A DNA stretch of 64,000 nucleotides from Siphonodentalium dalli (GCA_032622095.1 CP136067.1:175742556-175806555), one strand, 5' to 3'. Shown: positions 22,757 through 34,289, counted from the stretch's first letter. Notes: a model not told the origin generated them from the letters alone. Translations and numbers: made by a program.

Positions 22757-25700
22757 TTATCGGAAGACTTTTAGTACTACATATATAATGGGGAACATCG
22801 TGCTGCCGCATAACGCGACCGGAATCCAAAGCAATTTGCGAACTCTTTTTGTTTTCATAATATATGTCTGTACTGCATTAAATATTTGTTTGTTATCGCG
22901 AAGACTAAGCTCCCTTGACCCCTGCATTAGTGTATTCTCAGATAAGGCAACATTTGGTAGGGAGTCATATAGTTCTCTTCTGGGCTCTTGATAAAATGTA
23001 CATTCAAAGAGATAGTGGTAAGTTGTCTCAAATTCCCCACATAAACAGAAGGGGGAAATTTTTACATGGTTATCTGTCAGGTCACCACTCAGGTGGCTGC
23101 AGTTCAATCTTAACCGGGTGTGAAGGATATGAGATTTACGGGATTTACTATGATAAAAATAGGCAGGTGGACGTATATTGTCACTGTTCAGTTCTTTTTT
23201 GAAGTCTTCGATTGTACTGCAGCTTTTTATAGTTTCCGGTAGTTTGTTCCATTCGGTAATTGTAGATGGTAAGAATGAATCCATATAATAGTCATAGTTA
23301 ATATTCGAGGGTAGTCTTATATGTTCAAATCTGAAATTATATCTGGAATTGTTTGCTTGGATTGGTCGTACATAGTTTCTCAGGATTGATGGAGCAGTTC
23401 CACGTATCATCTTAAAAAATTGGCATAGCTTGTGTTTTCTACGACGTGAAGAAAGGAGTTCCCATCCAGTTTCTGATAAAAGGCGCGCATTACTCGTACT
23501 GATGGTTGCACCTGTTACTATTCGGGCCATTTCGTACTGTACCTTTTCAATGTCATCACTAAGATAATCGGGGCAGTTATCCCACACAGGGGAGGCATAT
23601 TCCAGTATTGGTCGGATAAATGTGTAGTGTATTTTTTCAAGCGTTTCTCTACTTAGTTTATATCTATGTTTTCGTACTAAATTTACACGACCCCATGCTT
23701 TATCGAGCATAGATCTTATGTGGATACCCCATGAGCCCATGTTATCGAAAGTAAGTCCCAGATGTTTATGGCTGTCAACCTCGATAATTGTCCCGGCTCC
23801 CATGGTCAGGCGTGGGTGATATACTGGTGTTTCTTTCCTGGAGATTAAGAGAGCTTCCGTTTTTAGGGGATTGAATTTTACAAGCCATTCTGATGCCCAA
23901 CACATGAGAGTTTCGAGGTCATAATTTATTAGTTTTGCGGCCATGGTAGGATCTTCGATAGTGAGAAATAGTGAGGTATCATCAGCAAATAAACGAATGT
24001 TACACCGTATATTTTCGGTTATATCATTAATATAAATCAAGAACAAAAGAGGGCCTAATACTGATCCTTGTGGGACACCGGCTGTTACATCTTGTAATTC
24101 CGAGTGTGTGCCGTCTATGACAACTTGTTGCTGCCTACATTCAAGATACGATTTCAATAAGTTATGCAGGTTTCCATTTACACCCATTTTCGTCAGTTTG
24201 TTCAAAAGGCCACGGTGCCAGACTTTATCGAACGCTTTACTTATATCGCAGAATACACACCGGACCTCTTTTCCGTCGTCTAGTGATCGACATATATTGT
24301 CATATATTTCGGTAAGTTGGAAAACTGTTGAGTCATTGCGCATGAAACCAGCTTGGTAAAATGATAATAGATTGTTTTCATCAAGAAATTCCCATAGGTA
24401 TTTATAAATACATTTTTCGTAGACCTTTGAGATGCAGCTTAGTAGGGAAATTGGTCGGTAATTTGATATAAGACTGCGGTCACCGCTCTTGAATATAGGT
24501 GTAACATGGGAACGCTTCCACTGGGGTGGGTAGTAACTGTTTTCGGTGAATATTCTAAAATAAAATTCAAGAGGTTCGCAGAGCGAGGAAGCACAATTTT
24601 TCAAAACCCTCGGGCTTATTCCGTCGGGCCCACTTGACTTAGATATTTTGAGACTTTTTAACGCTTTGTAAATGTCAGGGGCTGTTATTTTTATATCGCT
24701 TAATGTGGATATGGAGTTATCAGGATCGAGCAATGGTAGGCGTTTCCCGACGTCATCAACTGATGAAATATTACAAAAATAGGAATTGAAAGCATTTGCT
24801 TTTTCAGTTGGTGAGATCAGGAAGTCGCCGTTTATGTTCAAGGGGGGTATTGATCGATCACTAGTTGTAAATACTATTTTTTGGAGGGTTTTCCACCAAG
24901 AAGACTGGTCATTTGATGGATTATTTAATGTACGTTCATTCTTGGTGTCATAATCACGTTTGCTTTTTCTAATAGCCGATGTAGTTTCATTACGTTTAGA
25001 TCTAAAGTTTGCCCATGTTTGTGGCGTGTTTCGCTTTTTAGCTATCTTGTGTAATCGATTTCGTTGCCTCATCATTTTCCGAATACTACACGTAAGCCAT
25101 TGGGGACAACCTTTCCGGATCAGTACTATCTTATTGGGGATATTTTCACTGCATACCTTCTTAATTTTTGCAGTCAAGTTATCTGCATGAGTTGATAGTT
25201 CAAATGGTGTATTATCGTCATAGTTCCAGCTCAAGAAGTCTTCGTTCATGGTATCGAAGTCAGCCAGATTATAGTTCCAGACTCGTCTGGTGTGGGTTGT
25301 AGCAGATTTATGTTTCAGAAGTTTTATCCGAGCAACAACTGGACAGTGATACCTAACTATGTTATCGAATATGTTACCAAGAACACAAGGGGGGTAAACA
25401 AGGCTGGGGTTGCTAGTCATGATCAAGTCGAGAATAGATGAGGAGTTTTCAGTAAAATGCGTTTTATCAGTAACCAATTGGGTCAGTCCACGTTCGCTAC
25501 AAATGCCGTTTATCTTGCCATTACCATTGTGTACGTAGTTTTCATTGAAATCTCCACCTATTATGACATCCAGGTCGCTATCGCGCGCGAGGGAAATGTT
25601 ATCATTAATTTTCGTCCACTGGCTTGCGGGGGAGTTGGGAGGGCGATAGAAACATCCTACAAGACAGCGTTTTGTGTTAATTGTAACATCTATCCAGATA

Positions 25701-26413
25701 GCTTCTACTTCATCACTGTCGAGGTCTTCGCGTATTTTGAATGGTATAGTGTCCCGAACGTAAATACACACACCCCCTCCCGTTCTACCATCGTTCCTGT
25801 CTTTGCGGGCGGGATCGTGGTAACCAGGAAGATGGAGTTCTGAGTCCGGAATAGAATGATCTAGCCATGATTCGGTTAATAGACATACGTCGTACTCGCC
25901 AATTGATGTTTCTGCTGCAAGTATATCTAATTTATTTCTGATGCTCTGTGTATTCAATACCAGTATCGAATGACTGTTTTGTTCAGTTTCAAGGGTTGAA
26001 TTAGGGCCTGGGTTAGTCTCAACATCCCCTGAAAGGATCAACAGAGCCCGTGCCAAAAATACTGCTAATACTGTTAGAATTGTCACGCATATGAGGAATA
26101 CAGTTGTGTGTGACATCACACGTTTAGTGTTCAGTTTCGACTTTTCATCATTGGAATTTAGAGAATTATATATTTTCTTATCTGCCATGTTATAAATGAG
26201 AGCACGGAATTGTTCCACTGGGAAGAAAATGAAAACCAACAGTGTCAATGTTAATGCAGTTATAAGATCCAGACCATTCAAGCGCATCATGATATAAAAC
26301 AGACATGTTTCAGACTGTTTGACACAGAGACGCCCCCTCACTGACAGCCTGACAGCAAGAGAGTGAAATGCACCGATTCTTGCCCTATGTAACATTGTAT
26401 CACCCATTATCAA
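22757..26413 (-). CDS. LINE-A polyprotein: 2A peptide, APE endonuclease, reverse transcriptase
   Basis: An intact 1218-codon ORF. Residues ~48-64 and ~104-127 are strongly hydrophobic. Residues 129-137 read GDVETNPGP, the canonical 2A ribosome-skipping motif. The endonuclease follows (~148-362: LNTQSIRNK, LLTESWLD, GGVCIYVRD, GGDFN at 286-290). RT has SSGPDGIS (593-600), CDISKAFDK with D723, GVPQGSVLGPLLF (779 on) and FADD (809-812). The C-terminus has a C-x-C-x7-H-x4-C cluster (C1123, C1125, H1133, C1138). LINE proteins of this type nick target DNA and prime reverse transcription on it. An oddity is that the terminal SDH of the nuclease reads RYH (354-356), replacing the expected Asp. The first ATG is used; a Met at 42 is an alternative start that would keep both hydrophobic segments. 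Confidence 0.95.
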   Translation of the reverse strand: MIMGDTMLHRARIGAFHSLAVRLSVRGRLCVKQSETCLFYIMMRLNGLDLITALTLTLLVFIFFPVEQFRALIYNMADKKIYNSLNSNDEKSKLNTKRVMSHTTVFLICVTILTVLAVFLARALLILSGDVETNPGPNSTLETEQNSHSILVLNTQSIRNKLDILAAETSIGEYDVCLLTESWLDHSIPDSELHLPGYHDPARKDRNDGRTGGGVCIYVRDTIPFKIREDLDSDEVEAIWIDVTINTKRCLVGCFYRPPNSPASQWTKINDNISLARDSDLDVIIGGDFNENYVHNGNGKINGICSERGLTQLVTDKTHFTENSSSILDLIMTSNPSLVYPPCVLGNIFDNIVRYHCPVVARIKLLKHKSATTHTRRVWNYNLADFDTMNEDFLSWNYDDNTPFELSTHADNLTAKIKKVCSENIPNKIVLIRKGCPQWLTCSIRKMMRQRNRLHKIAKKRNTPQTWANFRSKRNETTSAIRKSKRDYDTKNERTLNNPSNDQSSWWKTLQKIVFTTSDRSIPPLNINGDFLISPTEKANAFNSYFCNISSVDDVGKRLPLLDPDNSISTLSDIKITAPDIYKALKSLKISKSSGPDGISPRVLKNCASSLCEPLEFYFRIFTENSYYPPQWKRSHVTPIFKSGDRSLISNYRPISLLSCISKVYEKCIYKYLWEFLDENNLLSFYQAGFMRNDSTVFQLTEIYDNICRSLDDGKEVRCVFCDISKAFDKVWHRGLLNKLTKMGVNGNLHNLLKSYLECRQQQVVIDGTHSELQDVTAGVPQGSVLGPLLFLIYINDITENIRCNIRLFADDTSLFLTIEDPTMAAKLINYDLETLMCWASEWLVKFNPLKTEALLISRKETPVYHPRLTMGAGTIIEVDSHKHLGLTFDNMGSWGIHIRSMLDKAWGRVNLVRKHRYKLSRETLEKIHYTFIRPILEYASPVWDNCPDYLSDDIEKVQYEMARIVTGATISTSNARLLSETGWELLSSRRRKHKLCQFFKMIRGTAPSILRNYVRPIQANNSRYNFRFEHIRLPSNINYDYYMDSFLPSTITEWNKLPETIKSCSTIEDFKKELNSDNIRPPAYFYHSKSRKSHILHTRLRLNCSHLSGDLTDNHVKISPFCLCGEFETTYHYLFECTFYQEPRRELYDSLPNVALSENTLMQGSRELSLRDNKQIFNAVQTYIMKTKRVRKLLWIPVALCGSTMFPIIYVVLKVFR
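26003..26029 (-). other. 2A ribosome-skipping motif
   Basis: Codes for GDVETNPGP (residues 129-137 of the LINE-A protein), matching the D-(V/I)-E-x-N-P-G-P consensus exactly. In known 2A peptides the ribosome skips the last Gly-Pro bond, releasing the upstream peptide and continuing translation. Here that would separate a ~136-residue membrane-like leader from the nuclease-RT. 2A sequences at this position are documented for some APE-type LINEs of marine invertebrates. Confidence 0.92.
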
Positions 26414-26680
26414 AAGTCATGTCAAAATCCTGAGAACAGTTCTGCTTTGGGCATCCTCGGTGCATAGTAACAAACATATAAATAGAGCATACTCTGGCAA
26501 CATATATAAATGTATATGTATCATTGGTGTGTTTAAAAATTGTTTTCAACCCAGTATGTTTGCTAGGTGGGGGTGAGTAAGTAGGGGGAAGAGAACATAG
26601 TAGAACAAAATAGCAGTTGAGTAAAGTGAACAAGAGAATAAAGATAGCTTGAATAGCAATAGAGTGCATACCAAGTATGG

Positions 26681-27787
26681 TTGTGTCGGCCGATCGGGAA
26701 CTTTATCTGTGTAATCGTTATCTAGGAACATCTATGGAAATGGGGATAATCAATAAGTTTTGGCGATATGCAATGCTTCAATGTTCAGGTACTTTAATGA
26801 TATGTTTTGGTATATTCCGATGTGTACAGATGTTCATATTTCAGACATGTACCGCTATTCTACCGGATAGGGTAGCGTACCTGCAATGTTTCAATGAGAT
26901 TCATTTTATCTAATGGGGACGGCATAAGTGAGATGTAGAAATATTCATGTGACGTACATTTTAAGAAGGGGAACGTGGACCGATGAGGTAAGTCAGGAGT
27001 AGATGAGTCTGAAATTATATCATAGAAGTGTCTGCCTAATTGAGAGAGCGTATCATTTACATATGCAACACAATATTTACAAAGCTCAACATGGGATACA
27101 ATTATAAATACAATCGTAATATATAATTATTATATAATATACATAATAAGCTATGGTACAGGGGCAGAGTGAAGGGCTTATGTTAGACAGCCAGTGCTTT
27201 GATGCTGCAATAATGCGCAAAGTAGTTCGATTTAAGTGCGATTTATTTGTCCCATCTAATATCGAGGATTCATATCGTTATAATTCAGACTGATTGTGCA
27301 AAGTATTCACTAGCTCCAGTTCCCATACCCACTGGGTACACAACCATTATTTGGCTGAATTGAGGACCCCAGTATTCTGATATGATCGTTAAATGTTACA
27401 GAAACACACATTCATTGTCATTCAATGTTTATAGTGCATTGCCTACATTGTAATTGTGTGAATAATGAATAGCCACCATAGTTCGGACATAGTGTCAAAA
27501 TGTCGTATATGTCGGACATTCAAGAACAATAGATCTGAATTGTCGTAAACATGTCGTATAATCTGTTTATAATTCCGAAATGTCGTATGAGCTCTAATAT
27601 CCATATAAGGCAGTATATCGATAAGCCATTATATCCATTGAATAGAGGGCCTATAAATTAGTCTCCATGCCTGACGAAATTGTTGTAGGTCATACAGAAG
27701 AGGAATTATTTAGTTTTTTTGCTGTCCTGTAAAATTTAGTTTTGGCGGCAAATTTTATTATACGACATTTCCGAAGCACACCGACGA
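26681..27787. other. Unassigned AT-rich sequence
   Basis: Nothing recognisable. There is a short cluster of ATGTCGTATA/TGTCGTAT strings at 27500-27600. No gene is supported. Confidence 0.4.
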
Positions 27788-28184
27788 TATGTGATTCAAA
27801 AATTCATGGACCATAAAATGTACGAGTGACCGGTGCATCTATTTGCTCTTCTATCTCTGTTTCATATGTGAGTATAACTGAGGACTTCGCTGAATATCAT
27901 TTATTATTATCCATCCCTTAACTAACACTATTTCTGATTGGGCAAAATCCGCCACGGGATAATCCGGGAAAAAGTCATATTGGACTCCCGAATGCCATAT
28001 TGGACTCCAAAGTGTGCAATATAACTGTTTTTTATCGGGACTCTGTGACGTCACGAATTAACTCTATTGCGAACTGAATCAGTGAACTTGTTATTCGCGC
28101 GCAAACACTGGTGGATTTAGCTGACGTTTCACTTCCGCATTGAGTTTTTTTTCACTTCAGTGTTTACTTTTCCAAATCATGCTT
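27788..28184. repeat. 398-bp direct repeat, right copy
   Basis: Second copy of the repeat at 21023-21421, in the same orientation, ending at the same TTTCCAAATCATGCT. It has the same 67-codon minus-strand ORF and GTGACGTCAC palindrome. The sequences diverge immediately after the last shared base. Confidence 0.8.
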
Positions 28185-28312
28185 TCTGATGATAAAAATA
28201 CAGGCTTTTATAGAGAATTAAGTGCCAACAAATACCAAAAATAACCACAAGGTCCACAACAGTTTTATTCCCAAAATTTGGATAAACATACAGATGGATA
28301 ATAAAAATGTCA

Positions 28313-28474
28313 TTATACAATGTTGTGTACAATATGAGTTTTTCTGGTAATCGTTCCGGTTGTGGTGAAAAGTCATATTGGACGCGACACTGCATGCGTG
28401 TCTCGTCCAATTTGACTTTTCACCATAACCTGGACTCGTACAAGAAAAACACATACTGTACACAACATTGTATA
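28313..28474. repeat. ~160-bp snap-back hairpin
   Basis: ATACAATGTTGTGTACAATA at 28315 pairs with the reverse complement ending near 28474. The arms continue through GTGGTGAAAAGTCATATTGGAC and TCCAATTTGACTTTTCACCA around a GACACTGCATGCGTGTC centre. The arm string AAAAGTCATATTGGAC also occurs in the neighbouring 398-bp repeat (near 27970), which suggests a shared origin. Confidence 0.75.
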
Positions 28475-29080
28475 TTATTTGTTGAAACATTTTATGATTT
28501 ATTGTCCCTGTTCTGAGGACTATTGTAATCAGCCGCGTCCGTCCGTCCAGACGCGCGCGTGTGCGTCCATCCATCCGTCCGTCACAGTCCTTGTCCGCAA
28601 GTTAACCTGAGCAATACAAAACAGAAATTCTTGATAGTTGGTATGTGGTTCTCAGTTGAGAAGACGTGTGCCAAGTTCGAATTTGGTCACGGCCCGATGA
28701 TATTTTACGGAGTTATGCCCTTTTTTCGACTGCCACCTCATTTCGGGGGACATGGGATTAATACATGGCGATAATGAAAAATAATAGATTTTTAAAATCG
28801 ATATCTAACAAATCTGAGCTTTGATGGGTGACTTCCTCGACTCGAATCAAATATTTTTGACCCCCGAAGCCATTGAAATAGTAATTGAGAGGAGTTTTAT
28901 CGGGTTGAGTACCTTTAAATGCCCATAACTCTATTACTCAAATAAGTACAGATACTCTTGTTCGTTGTAAAAAGGATACATATAACACCATTTCAATTCG
29001 CTATATAATAACAAGGTAGGTAACTCTATTTCGAGGGAGAATTAAATCTGTTATAGTTACTATACCAAGGTATGTATACC
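28475..29080. repeat. Probable degraded dispersed repeat with CCGTCC-rich start
   Basis: A (CCGTC/CATC)n-like stretch at 28530-28585 is followed by unique sequence without domains. The arrangement looks like a dispersed repeat end, but there is no second copy in this window. Confidence 0.3.
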
Positions 29081-29100
29081 ATAAACCAGTTTAACATACA

Positions 29101-29101
<1 letters not shown>

Positions 29102-29168
<67 letters not shown>
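29102..29168. repeat. (TA)n microsatellite
   Basis: About 65 bp of uninterrupted TA dinucleotides. Confidence 0.95.
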
Positions 29169-29169
<1 letters not shown>

Positions 29170-29400
29170 ATCGAACATACACTTATACATATCAAGCGAA
29201 CTTACACATATATATATCAAGCGAGCATACACCTATATATATATCAAGCGAGCATACAACTATATATATCAAGCGAACTTACACTTATATATGTATCAAG
29301 CGAACATACACCTATATATATATCAAGTGAGCATACACCTATATCTATCAAGCGAGCATACACCTATATATATATATCAAGCGAACATACATTTATACGT
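29169..29400. repeat. ~27-bp minisatellite, about nine copies
   Basis: Diverged copies of ATCAAGCGAACATACACCTA followed by a short TA run of variable length. It grades from the (TA)n upstream. The long ORF over it (29072-29416) is only the repeat read in frame. Confidence 0.9.
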
Positions 29401-31689
29401 GCCTACACTACCATAATTACTGACATATCACGCTTGGCCAGGCATGATGTGTCACCATCACGACCAACTGATGAAGGTCAGACAATTGGTGGGTGCAGCG
29501 ATGTTCGGGTAAAGCTTCTCTGTTAATCTTAATATAATGTGAATGGAAGATTTAGTATCTTGGGTTTGTGGAATTAAAGAAGAATGTCCTTTATATATAT
29601 TCAAATCAGAGAACAAATGAACTTATTTAGACTGTAAACCATTTTAGTAGGACCGTCCATATACGGACCATGATTATATCGGATGTACACGCGGGTATGA
29701 TGCATCCAATAACTATTAATTTATGATATATACAAGGCGCCTTCAATGATTTATAACAATAACGTTTTGTCGACATTCTAATTATGTAAGGTCTATACCA
29801 AGTCTGGAAACTTTACTGTTTCCTATTCAATTCAATTCAATTCAATTCGATTCAATTTATTATTATAAACTCATCGTCTAATTTGACATTCATGAGTACT
29901 GTTGTCCTCATTTACAAATGAAAACTTATAAATATATATTAAATATGGGGGAATGCACAGAAGAAAGTAATTATTAATAAAATATTGATATCATCGAGGG
30001 ATGTACCTGTACACGTGTATAGTATATAGACGTTCATATGCATGTATATAAATGTGTGTATGATAATACTATGGTATAATTATTAGTGGCATATGATGTA
30101 TGTGGGACGGTTCTCTGTACATGTGTTGTATGAGATGGTCATTTTTCGTTGAGCCTCAGGAGTGGATCGTTAGTGTTTGGGCATTTTTAAGACTAAGACT
30201 TGCTCATTTGTCATTTCATGCCTGTCTAATTATACCTATCGACTGTACTCTCTGAAATGATGGGAAGAATTCATTCGAATGTGCGATTTATCTTTACTGA
30301 ATCATTCACAGCATCATGTGTAAATGCAGGGCGCGTTTCAACTTTACTGAATCAATCGCGTTACATGCAATAATTATACTGGCTTTGTTTGCTTCTGATC
30401 ACAACTCATTTATATTTCAAACTGTTCGGCTTTTAAGTGTATAGTTTATACCGCCGGGATTAATGTATAACGCAAACATGTTTATCACATAATTAACCCA
30501 CAAAACCAGCTTCATAATTATTGGTAAGACACACGTGTAATATTAGCGCGTGCGATGACGTCACGCCATTATTTAAATGACTTGCGATTGCTGAAGTGTA
30601 TGATTGTTGTTTTCGATGAATACTTCGCGTTTATTTGATCATGTGATAAAAGGTATCTCAAACTCGTTCTATTGTATACGAAATTTATCAACCTCGTCCA
30701 CTAAATTCTATTTGATAAATTCCGTATAAAATAGAAACTCATGTGAGATCCTCTATGCATTAAAAGTTTATGAATAACGGAAATATAATTTAACTATGCA
30801 TCACATGTGTAGCTTTACCACCGTAACGTGTGTGCCGAGCTCAAATTACACTGCCTCTCACTCAATTCCCGTTATCATGATGTGCTCCTTTAAATTCCAG
30901 ACTGTTCTATATAGGGATTGTTTGGGGAGGGCTAGCCCTTCACCCCTCATGTTTTATGCCTTTATTAAAATTGAATCAACAAGAAAAAAAGGAAAATAAA
31001 TTTTTACATGTTCAGGTTGATTTCTTCTTTTGTTTCTTTTTCTCTGGATGAAGTGATGCTGATTCCATGCAAGGGAGTGGGCGGTGGGTTGTAGACGTAA
31101 GGTTGTCTAACACCGGCCTCATCGCGGACGGAGTACCTGATTCTTTTTTCCGCTGGATCGGCCGCATCTTCGCCCTCATAGATTTATTTTATCAAGGATG
31201 AGGGCTTTGTCTGCTTTTTGTGCATTAAAAGTTTATACATAACGGGAACATATAATTCAATGGAGCTTTCCACAGAGGCCACACCCACTGCGTTAACTAG
31301 TACCGCCCAGTGGTAATAGGACTTTATCCATATAAATATTGTCTGTTACCCGAGATCGACTTCCGAAGTGAACACATCAGCACTTGCCCTTATAGTATAT
31401 ATATGAAATAGACTCATGTATATGATTCGTGCACATTTTGATCTTTTAAACAGTTGATTAAAATAAATTAAATTTTTTATATATTTTGTTATATATTGAA
31501 CTCTGATCTGCTCTTGAACAAAAAATTGAGTTTTGTTTAATCTAATTTTTTTTATTTTAAGACAGAAACTTCTTGCTAAAAAATTTCTGAAAAACAAATT
31601 AAATCAAAATTTTATTTGATAAAACATTTTAATTAAAAATATAAAGCTGCTATAACATCTGCCGGGGTAACCCGAGGCACCATACCATA
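29401..31689. other. Unassigned AT-rich sequence with small repeats
   Basis: Contains an (AATTC)n run at about 29826-29858. A ~55-bp segment at 30798-30852 (GCATCACATGTGTAGCTTT...) recurs diverged at 32329-32385. No gene is supported. Confidence 0.4.
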
Positions 31690-32001
31690 CCTCGCATATA
31701 TAAGAGAATGCATTGGCTTAACTCATTAAAAATTATAAAATTGTTAAAGAATGTAAGAAAAAATGGTAAAAAGATTTTTTTTAGGCCAATGCATTCTCTT
31801 ATATATGCGAGGCGACCTATGGTCGACTCGCATATATAAGAGAATGCATTGGCACAGGGCATAACTGTAACTATCACAATGTGTCAAGGAGCCGGTTCCA
31901 ATGATATCCATATTTGTATGGTTCTATTGAGACAGACCGAAGATATTTTAGGCTGTTGAAGCTTTATTTGGCCGGTTTTGGCCGTTTTGTTGGGTAAAGG
32001 G
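31690..32001. mobile_element. Snap-back hairpin element, 5'-damaged copy
   Basis: The right half matches the element at 36152-36534: a full 69-bp hairpin at 31785-31853, then GGCACAGGGCATAACTGTAA and the terminal TTTTGTTGGGTAAAGGG followed by TTAA (32002-32005). The left part keeps only half of the first hairpin (31690-31717) and lacks the CCCTTTACCC end. A small internal GGCCGTTTTG duplication is present near 31974. Confidence 0.8.
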
Positions 32002-32005
32002 TTAA

Positions 32006-34244
32006 TATATCTAAACCAGAGAGCACACATTCGTTTTGCCATTAAATGTGAAAGTGCATGTCATGCTAAATGAAAAACATTGTTATAATCACGGATATAT
32101 TTATAACATCATGGCGCAAATATAAATCTCAGTATATTGTGATTTGACAACAAAAAAGTTGTTTGAATATAGCCAATTTAACACTGAATGTATGCATGAA
32201 TAGCAATATTAGGGTGAAGAAAGATGGCAGCAGAATGTTCAATGCAGCCATTGGCCGGTTCAGTCGCTGATTGGTCGAAAATATCTTCTAATAACTATTT
32301 GATTGACAGCTGTGGAAAGGTCCATTATCGCATCACATGTGTAGCTTTCCCGCCATTACATGCGTGCCTAGCACACATTATACTGACAATCAAACAATTC
32401 GCGTTATTGCATTGTAAAACTTCCAAGATGGATATCATGGCTATAAATCGGCAACAAATGGCATGCATACAAATTCGGTGTTCATATAAAAGTAAAATAC
32501 ACAACATTGCATCAAAGTCGTAATCATATGAACTTCGCACTTTTGTAAGTTAGAAATGTAAAATACTATAGTGGCTTACAACTAACGATATAGATAAAAC
32601 TTACATGCAAAGTATGGGAATGAAAGCTATACAAACAAACGTTCCAAGTCAGATGAATTTTACTTAATGTTTATCATCTGACTCTGCGCTTTTAAATATC
32701 TGTCAATTCAATGTAGTGTGTCGTCGTTTTGGTGATAAGTAAGTTTTGATCGCACCTTGGATTGAGTCGAGACCGTCGGTTTAGTCCACGACTCGGATTT
32801 CGTAAATGCCGCGATAATTTTGTCGGCTTACAGTTTACTGACATAAATTTATTTATCAATGCTTAATTCGTTATGATGCTAAACTGTGTGCGTATGGCCA
32901 CTTGTGATAAATGCACGTCAATCAGGAAATTATTTATGATTTCGTTATTGAAAAACTTGCATATAACAGGGTCTGCGACCTTATATGTACAATTGGGATT
33001 GTGCATAAGTTATAACATCGTTGATCGCCCCTCTCCACATATAGTTATAACAAAAATAGTGATATAATATTCAAATATCATCGACTCGTCGGCTTTACAG
33101 TTTACCTCTCCAAAAACGAAGCGATCAGTTAGCGATGCTTCTTTACAGCCTTACACAGTTACACTCATTGTTCAAATACACGTTCAAGCGACCAATTGCC
33201 AACTGCAATTTGAGTGTTGTTATATGTAACTTTGCTTGTAAAGTGTTTTGTTGTATTGAAAACAAACGATTGGTCAATCGATTGGCGAAATTCATTATTT
33301 AAATTCTTCAAAATCCACATTGTTACCTACTTCCAGTCGTATGATCAACCTGTATTTCGTACCTGCCACATTGTACATATAACTCGTATAAATCCAAGCA
33401 GCCAAATACAATATTATCAATTGAGACTGTCAGTGCCGGAACCGGTACCGCGGGTAGGCGCGGAACCGTCCCGGTATCGATAGGTCTGGTACCGTCGGTA
33501 CTTTGAGATGTCTGTTACGAACAAGTAGCGGAACACACCCAGCATCGCTCACTTCCGTACACACACAGTGAGTAAGTCATATCAATTAGCCAATACATCC
33601 TCACCTTCCAAAGATACCAAATTTGTCTTTAAGTACGGTGAGTATATTAAATCGATTTTTGGGGGGTCTCTGCCTCTCACCAAAAGGATATACATGCATG
33701 CGAAATGATAATACAAGTCAGATGGATTCACATTCACTGGGGGAAATATTAAGATAGTAGAGACGTTTCGCAAAATCACGAATACGATTACGGATATGGA
33801 CAATATCGTGTCTGTATACGGCCAAAATTCGATCTTTGCGCACGGGGGATCTTATGTGACATGAGATTAATCCCACGCAGTTTAATTATGTGCAGATATG
33901 TCACGGATGTGCCACCGGTCCTGATTGGGGACGCTCTAACATTATCCGTATAGTGTATAACACACGGAAAAGAACATGGGATCTGAAAGAGACACACGTT
34001 ACTTTTTACATCAAATATATGTGTGTGATTGTGTCCACATTACAAGGACAATATATCCCATCCGTAATCGTAATAGTGATTTTGCAAAAGGTATCGAATG
34101 AGTTTTACAATTGGGCGTTTGTTGAACTTATTATGTTAATATCTAATTTCTAATCAATGAGTACTTAGTGTAAAAATGGTTGACACTTTGAGTGCTGAAG
34201 CGCCATTGACGATATGTTCAGGTATTAAATACTGTTTAAACCAA
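32006..34244. other. Unassigned sequence upstream of the galactosyltransferase gene
   Basis: Short ORFs only, without recognisable domains. A GC-rich segment with GGAACCGGTACCGCGGG-type repeats of GGTACCG lies at 33430-33500. The promoter and first exon of the downstream gene may lie here or further upstream, but nothing specific can be assigned. Confidence 0.4.
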
Positions 34245-34246
34245 CA

Positions 34247-34264
34247 TTATTCTTGCCATTTCAG
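34247..34264 (+). promoter_or_regulatory. Possible 3' splice site before the GT31 coding exon
   Basis: TTATTCTTGCCATTTCAG followed by GACGG is a good splice-acceptor shape, 25 bp before the preferred ATG at 34290. It would imply an untranslated first exon upstream, as is common for single-coding-exon beta-1,3-galactosyltransferase genes. Confidence 0.45.
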
Positions 34265-34289
34265 GACGGATTCTGCGCTGCTGTCTGGA

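Larger units (their letters stand above)
22205..26680 (-). mobile_element. LINE-A: 2A-containing APE-type non-LTR retrotransposon
   Basis: This span covers the long ORF at 22757-26413, a 3' UTR with a (CT)n-type tract at 22490-22550, a GC-rich AAGCCCTCGGGCTT hairpin near 22325-22340, and a minus-strand AATAAA at about 22227-22232. Both outer limits are estimates. The order endonuclease-RT-zinc-binding C-terminus and the sequence style fit the CR1/Jockey-type LINE group. One long uninterrupted ORF implies a young insertion. Confidence 0.85.

Noticed and set aside
24108-25843. Plus-strand ORFs inside LINE-A
   Set aside because: They are antisense shadows of the nuclease-RT ORF.
21023-28184. 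398-bp direct repeats as LTRs of an LTR retrotransposon
   Set aside because: The interior has no gag, protease, integrase or primer-binding site; it holds a LINE on the opposite strand.
29072-29416. 114-codon ORF with Tyr/Ile repeats
   Set aside because: It is the (TA)n microsatellite and the following 27-bp minisatellite read in frame.
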